DNA of 64,000 nucleotides from Pithys albifrons albifrons (Eukaryota > Chordata > Aves > Passeriformes > Thamnophilidae): NCBI RefSeq assembly GCF_047495875.1, contig NC_092474.1, forward strand, positions 13,506,573 through 13,570,572. The letters run 5' to 3'. The notes under the pieces were generated by a model. The model was not told where the DNA came from. It searched no databases and worked only from the letters and a program-made list of their open reading frames with translations. The first letter of the stretch is position 1. Each line of letters starts with the position of its first letter. The position numbers and the translations under genes are program-made. This document shows, piece after piece, positions 61,301-64,000 of this stretch.

Positions 61301-63986
61301 CCAGCCTGTGGGCCCCACGGGGACCCCACAGGCCAGCAGCCCCCCTGCCACGGGGACTGGCACCCGCTGGGTCGCTCTGCGTCACTGACAGGGTCACGTG
61401 TGTGACATCAAACACACCAGTGTGGCCCCACAAACAGATCCACCCCAGGCTGTCCCAGCCACGGGGGATTGGGAGCAGCTGGTGCCAGCAAGCTCTGAGG
61501 GGACAGGACAGGACACAGGTGTGACCAGAGTGTCCCCAAAGCTCAGCTCAGCTGTGGGAGAGAGGGGAGGGGGTGCCATGCCTGAGGCTGGTCCTTGGGG
61601 AAGTGCAGACCACCCAGCTTCTGCACCCACACGTAGGGGTGCCCCAGCTCTGACACGTAGTCACTCAAGGTCACGATGCTGTGGGGACAACAAGGAAGGG
61701 CCATGTCACCAGAGCATCCCACCACCCACCCCGTGAGCAGGGGCTGCTCCCTCCTGCTCCCCACACTGTGCCTGGTGAGCCAACTGGCAGGACACCAACC
61801 TCCCAGCTCCCAAACCCTCCCTGCCAAGCCAGGGATGGATGTGCCATGCTGGGAGTGGGGCACTCGCACCACCCACCCCCACTCACCCCACTTTATCAAA
61901 CTGGAACTGGTTGGCTGGGTTGGGCGTTTTCCTCCCGTGGTCTCCTGGGTAGAGGCAGTTGAGGAGGGAGTCTGGGGACAGCAGGTCCCTGGCAGCAGGA
62001 GAGGAGAGGTCAGTCAGAGGCAGCCTGGGCTTCACATCTCTCTGGGGTGGCCACTAACAGACCCCAAATCCACAGAAGGGGATCATGAGCTTCACAAGTT
62101 CACGACCAGAATGGCTTTCCCCTAATTCCTCTCCAAAAGATTTGGCTCCACGCTGGCTGGGAAAAGGATGGACATCACAGGGTACCAACTTCCCAGGAAG
62201 CTGCTCCCTCCAGTGCAGAAAACCTCCTAATGCCTGACTGTATTCCCAAGCCTGCCCCAAGCACAGTGGACTGTAGGATTTGGGGTCTGGCTCAAGGCAC
62301 AGCCCCCCTGGTGTGGGGTAACACAGGCAAGGGCAGTGGGAGGGAACACTGTGCAGGAACTCGAGCAGCTGTCACAGGGGTGTTGGGGTCTCTACACTGA
62401 AAAGAGAACCCCAACAGGATGGAGAGACTGCACATAGGACAGGCTGGGAGGCAGCACCTGCTTCCAGGGAAGCCCAGCCAGCCTCTCCCACCTCCCTCTT
62501 CCTCAGGCACCTCCTCCTGTCCCCGGGAGAGCCACCAGAGAGTTGGCAGCTGATGGGAGCTCCCTGGGCACGCTCCCACAGCTGCCACTTCAGCTATTCC
62601 TCACACAAATCAGGCTCCAGAGGACTCTGGGGAGGACAGGCAGAGGCAGCTGCATCTCTGGAGCTCAGGACAAGGTGACCTGCGGAGCAGGCAGGTGAGG
62701 GAGCTGCCAGGCATGGGCTGTGGGAGGGAGGCTGAATGTGACAGCAGGAGAGGCTCTTCCCAGCTCCTGACAGCTCTGCCAAAGGTTCCCAAACTCCCTG
62801 TCCCTGGCTTGTCATGGCACACAGAGAGGAGGAGGGTGCCTGGGCCGTGCAGGGCTCCCAGACCCTGTGGAGCAGAGGGGACACTACCCAAGGAGTTCCA
62901 GGCCATGCAGGCCTCCTGGATCCCATGGGATCCCTGCCCAATGAGCTCTGGGTTGTGCAGGGCTCCTGGACCCCACGGGATTACTGCCCAATGAGCTCTG
63001 GGCTGTACAGGGCTCCTGGACCCCACGGGATCCCTGCCCAATGAGCTCTGGGCTGTGCAGAGCTCCTGGATCCCATGGGATCCCTGCCCAATGAGCTCTG
63101 GGCTGTGCAGGGCTCCTGGATCCCATGGGATCCCTGCCCAATGAGCTCTGGGCTGTGCAGGGCTCCTGGATCCCATGGGATCCCTGCCCAATCAGCTCTG
63201 GGCTGTGCAGGGCTCCTGGATCCCATGGGATCCCTGCCCAATCAGCTCTGGGCTGTGCAGGGCTCCTGGATCCCATGGGATCCCTGCCCAATCAGCTCTG
63301 GGCTGTGCAGGGCTCCTGGATCCCACAGGATCCCTGCCCAATGAGCTCAGTGCCCACCAGACCCTCCTTACCCAGCACTGATGGCCGTGGTCATCTCCAT
63401 GGCCGTGGTCACCTTGGCCTTCACTGTCATGACGTTGAGGTTCATCAGGTAGTGGAAGGTCAGGTGCAGCACGTTCTCATCTGTGCCAGAGAAGGGGCAA
63501 CATTGGTGGCTGCTCCAGCTCGGAGCACTCTGCGGAACAGGACACTCCCTGCTCTGCTGGGACAGCAGCAATGGGGCAGAGAGGTGGGGTGGCAACAACT
63601 GGATGCACTGGAACCCCAACACGATCCCACCAGGTGGTGTCTGCCAGGCCCGAGACCCCACAAGAAGAGAAAAGCTCCCAACTAGATGGAGATTCTCCAG
63701 AGCAAGGTGACCCCACTGGTGTGGAAAGGGAGAGATGCTCAGGGAGGCAGAGCTGACACACCACCTTGTCCAGTCTCTGTGGACAGCCATGCTCAGGAAA
63801 ACCCCTCCACACTCTCAGCTCTCCCCGAGGACCCCAAGGTGCTGCTGGGCTGCCCCTGTCCTGCTGCCACTCCCCACACCCCTCACCTTTGCACTTCAGG
63901 TCGATGGTGACAGACAAAGGGTGTCTCTTCAGCATCTCCTTGCGCTTGTCGTCCAGCTGCACCCCCAGGGTGGGCCTGCGCCGCTT
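58304..63986 (-). CDS. THOC5: THOC5, THO complex subunit 5, C-terminal half (partial gene)
   Basis: Subunit of the THO/TREX complex that couples transcription to nuclear mRNA export. Ten exons on the minus strand (63986-63887, 63480-63372, 61988-61887, 61678-61582, 61271-61157, 60002-59899, 59816-59729, 59054-58939, 58746-58556, 58367-58304) sum to 1086 nt: 361 residues plus stop, about half the human 683. It begins [20 protein letters not shown], passes through [60 protein letters not shown] and [20 protein letters not shown], and ends [15 protein letters not shown]. The N-terminal exons lie beyond the window. One intron starts with GC, and another contains a NEFH-tail copy. It is convergent with NEFH. 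Confidence 0.96.
58556..58746 (-). CDS. THOC5: THOC5 exon
   Basis: [20 protein letters not shown] through [10 protein letters not shown]. Donor tcag|gtgaga. Confidence 0.95.
58939..59054 (-). CDS. THOC5: THOC5 exon
   Basis: [20 protein letters not shown] through SSNDDNIR. The acceptor cctgctcag lies about 20 bp from the NEFH-like segment. Confidence 0.94.
59075..59640 (+). pseudogene. Diverged copy of the NEFH C-terminal tail inside a THOC5 intron
   Basis: On the plus strand, antisense to THOC5, this encodes [12 protein letters not shown] and [20 protein letters not shown] repeats, then [16 protein letters not shown] and [17 protein letters not shown] with TGA at 59611-59613. The NEFH end reads [33 protein letters not shown], stop. 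Similarity continues past the stop (gtgaatggagagc versus gtgagtggagagt), so it is a DNA-level duplication of the NEFH 3' end rather than shared low complexity. The reading frame breaks near 59195-59220 and no rod domain is present. It fills nearly all of the intron between THOC5 exons 59729-59816 and 58939-59054. Confidence 0.85.
59729..59816 (-). CDS. THOC5: THOC5 exon
   Basis: [20 protein letters not shown] then YMALIERGT. Donor acag|gtgagt. Confidence 0.95.
59899..60002 (-). CDS. THOC5: THOC5 exon
   Basis: [20 protein letters not shown] through IPYEDYA. Donor gct|gtaggt. Confidence 0.95.
60157..60290 (+). repeat. 24-bp x 5 repeat in THOC5 intron
   Basis: Copies of ctgggctgtgaccccactgg then atcc, almost perfect. 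Confidence 0.95.
60395..61155 (+). repeat. 39-bp minisatellite in THOC5 intron
   Basis: About 17-18 copies of ccatcactgccccctgtccc then caggatgcccagcaggccc, tightest from 60650 on. It reaches within 10 bp of a THOC5 coding exon. Confidence 0.95.
61157..61271 (-). CDS. THOC5: THOC5 exon
   Basis: [20 protein letters not shown] through [10 protein letters not shown]. Donor ctgg|gtcagt. Confidence 0.94.
61582..61678 (-). CDS. THOC5: THOC5 exon with GC donor
   Basis: [20 protein letters not shown] then [12 protein letters not shown]. The exon must end at cag|gcatgg; reading on meets a stop, and no GT lies at the phase-correct position. Confidence 0.9.
61887..61988 (-). CDS. THOC5: THOC5 exon
   Basis: [20 protein letters not shown] through QFQFDKVG. 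Confidence 0.95.
61989..62899 (-). other. THOC5: THOC5 intron, unique part
   Basis: Non-repetitive intron sequence before the 50-bp array. Nothing further recognised. Confidence 0.55.
62900..63350 (+). repeat. 50-bp minisatellite in THOC5 intron
   Basis: Nine copies of ctcctggatcccatgggatc / cctgcccaatgagctctggg / ctgtgcaggg, nearly identical in the second half, ending about 25 bp from a THOC5 exon. Confidence 0.95.
63372..63480 (-). CDS. THOC5: THOC5 exon
   Basis: [20 protein letters not shown] through MTTAISAG. The donor tgg|gtaagg is set by phase. Confidence 0.94.
63887..63986 (-). CDS. THOC5: THOC5 exon, first in window
   Basis: [20 protein letters not shown] then [13 protein letters not shown]. 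Acceptor tgcccccag at 63987-63995, so this exon is complete. Confidence 0.94.
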
Positions 63987-64000
63987 CTGGGGGCACAAAC

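Noticed and set aside
59851..61405. Frames over 430 codons long in the THOC5 introns
   Set aside because: The 39-bp array is a multiple of three and opens all frames; THOC5 exons on the other strand interrupt any real gene here.

Overview
The window is vertebrate genomic DNA, almost certainly from a bird. The evidence is the conserved gene order EWSR1 - GAS2L1 - AP1B1 - NEFH - THOC5 (syntenic with human 22q12), many chicken-repeat-1 (CR1) LINE tails in both orientations, short introns and very GC-rich sequence crowded with minisatellites, as on avian microchromosomes. The species cannot be named from the sequence alone. All five genes are spliced. Exon borders were set by hand from splice sites, reading phase and recalled family sequences.

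Layout: (1) 1-5990, the 3' half of EWSR1 (+): nine coding exons carrying the RRM, RanBP2-type zinc finger, RGG boxes and C-terminal PY-type nuclear localisation signal, then a 3'UTR with three poly(A) signals. (2) 6500-18900, GAS2L1 (+): a CpG-rich non-coding first exon and five coding exons for a 716-residue protein with CH domain, GAR domain and SxIP tail; its introns are filled with minisatellites. (3) 19790-47990, AP1B1 (-): 21 coding exons for 948 residues, the AP-1 beta1 adaptin, convergent with GAS2L1. One intron holds a box C/D snoRNA that matches SNORD125. (4) 47990-51700, the intergenic space between the divergent AP1B1 and NEFH promoters, made almost wholly of tandem arrays, including a 30-bp array in which most units carry an inverted CCAAT box. 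(5) 51708-57314, NEFH (+): four exons, about 954 residues if one extra G in a homopolymer is discounted, with 13 copies of a 19-residue KSP repeat. (6) 58185-63986, the C-terminal half of THOC5 (-), convergent with NEFH; one of its introns contains a diverged copy of the NEFH C-terminal tail.

The genes are housekeeping or neuronal cell-biology genes and do not form an operon-like system: RNA binding (EWSR1), actin-microtubule crosslinking (GAS2L1), clathrin adaptor (AP1B1), neurofilament (NEFH) and mRNA export (THOC5). I found no novel multi-gene system. The most interesting items are the guide-matched snoRNA, the NEFH-tail duplication inside THOC5, the NEFH homopolymer frameshift, the CCAAT-box minisatellite, and a perfect 38-bp hairpin inside a CR1 insertion.
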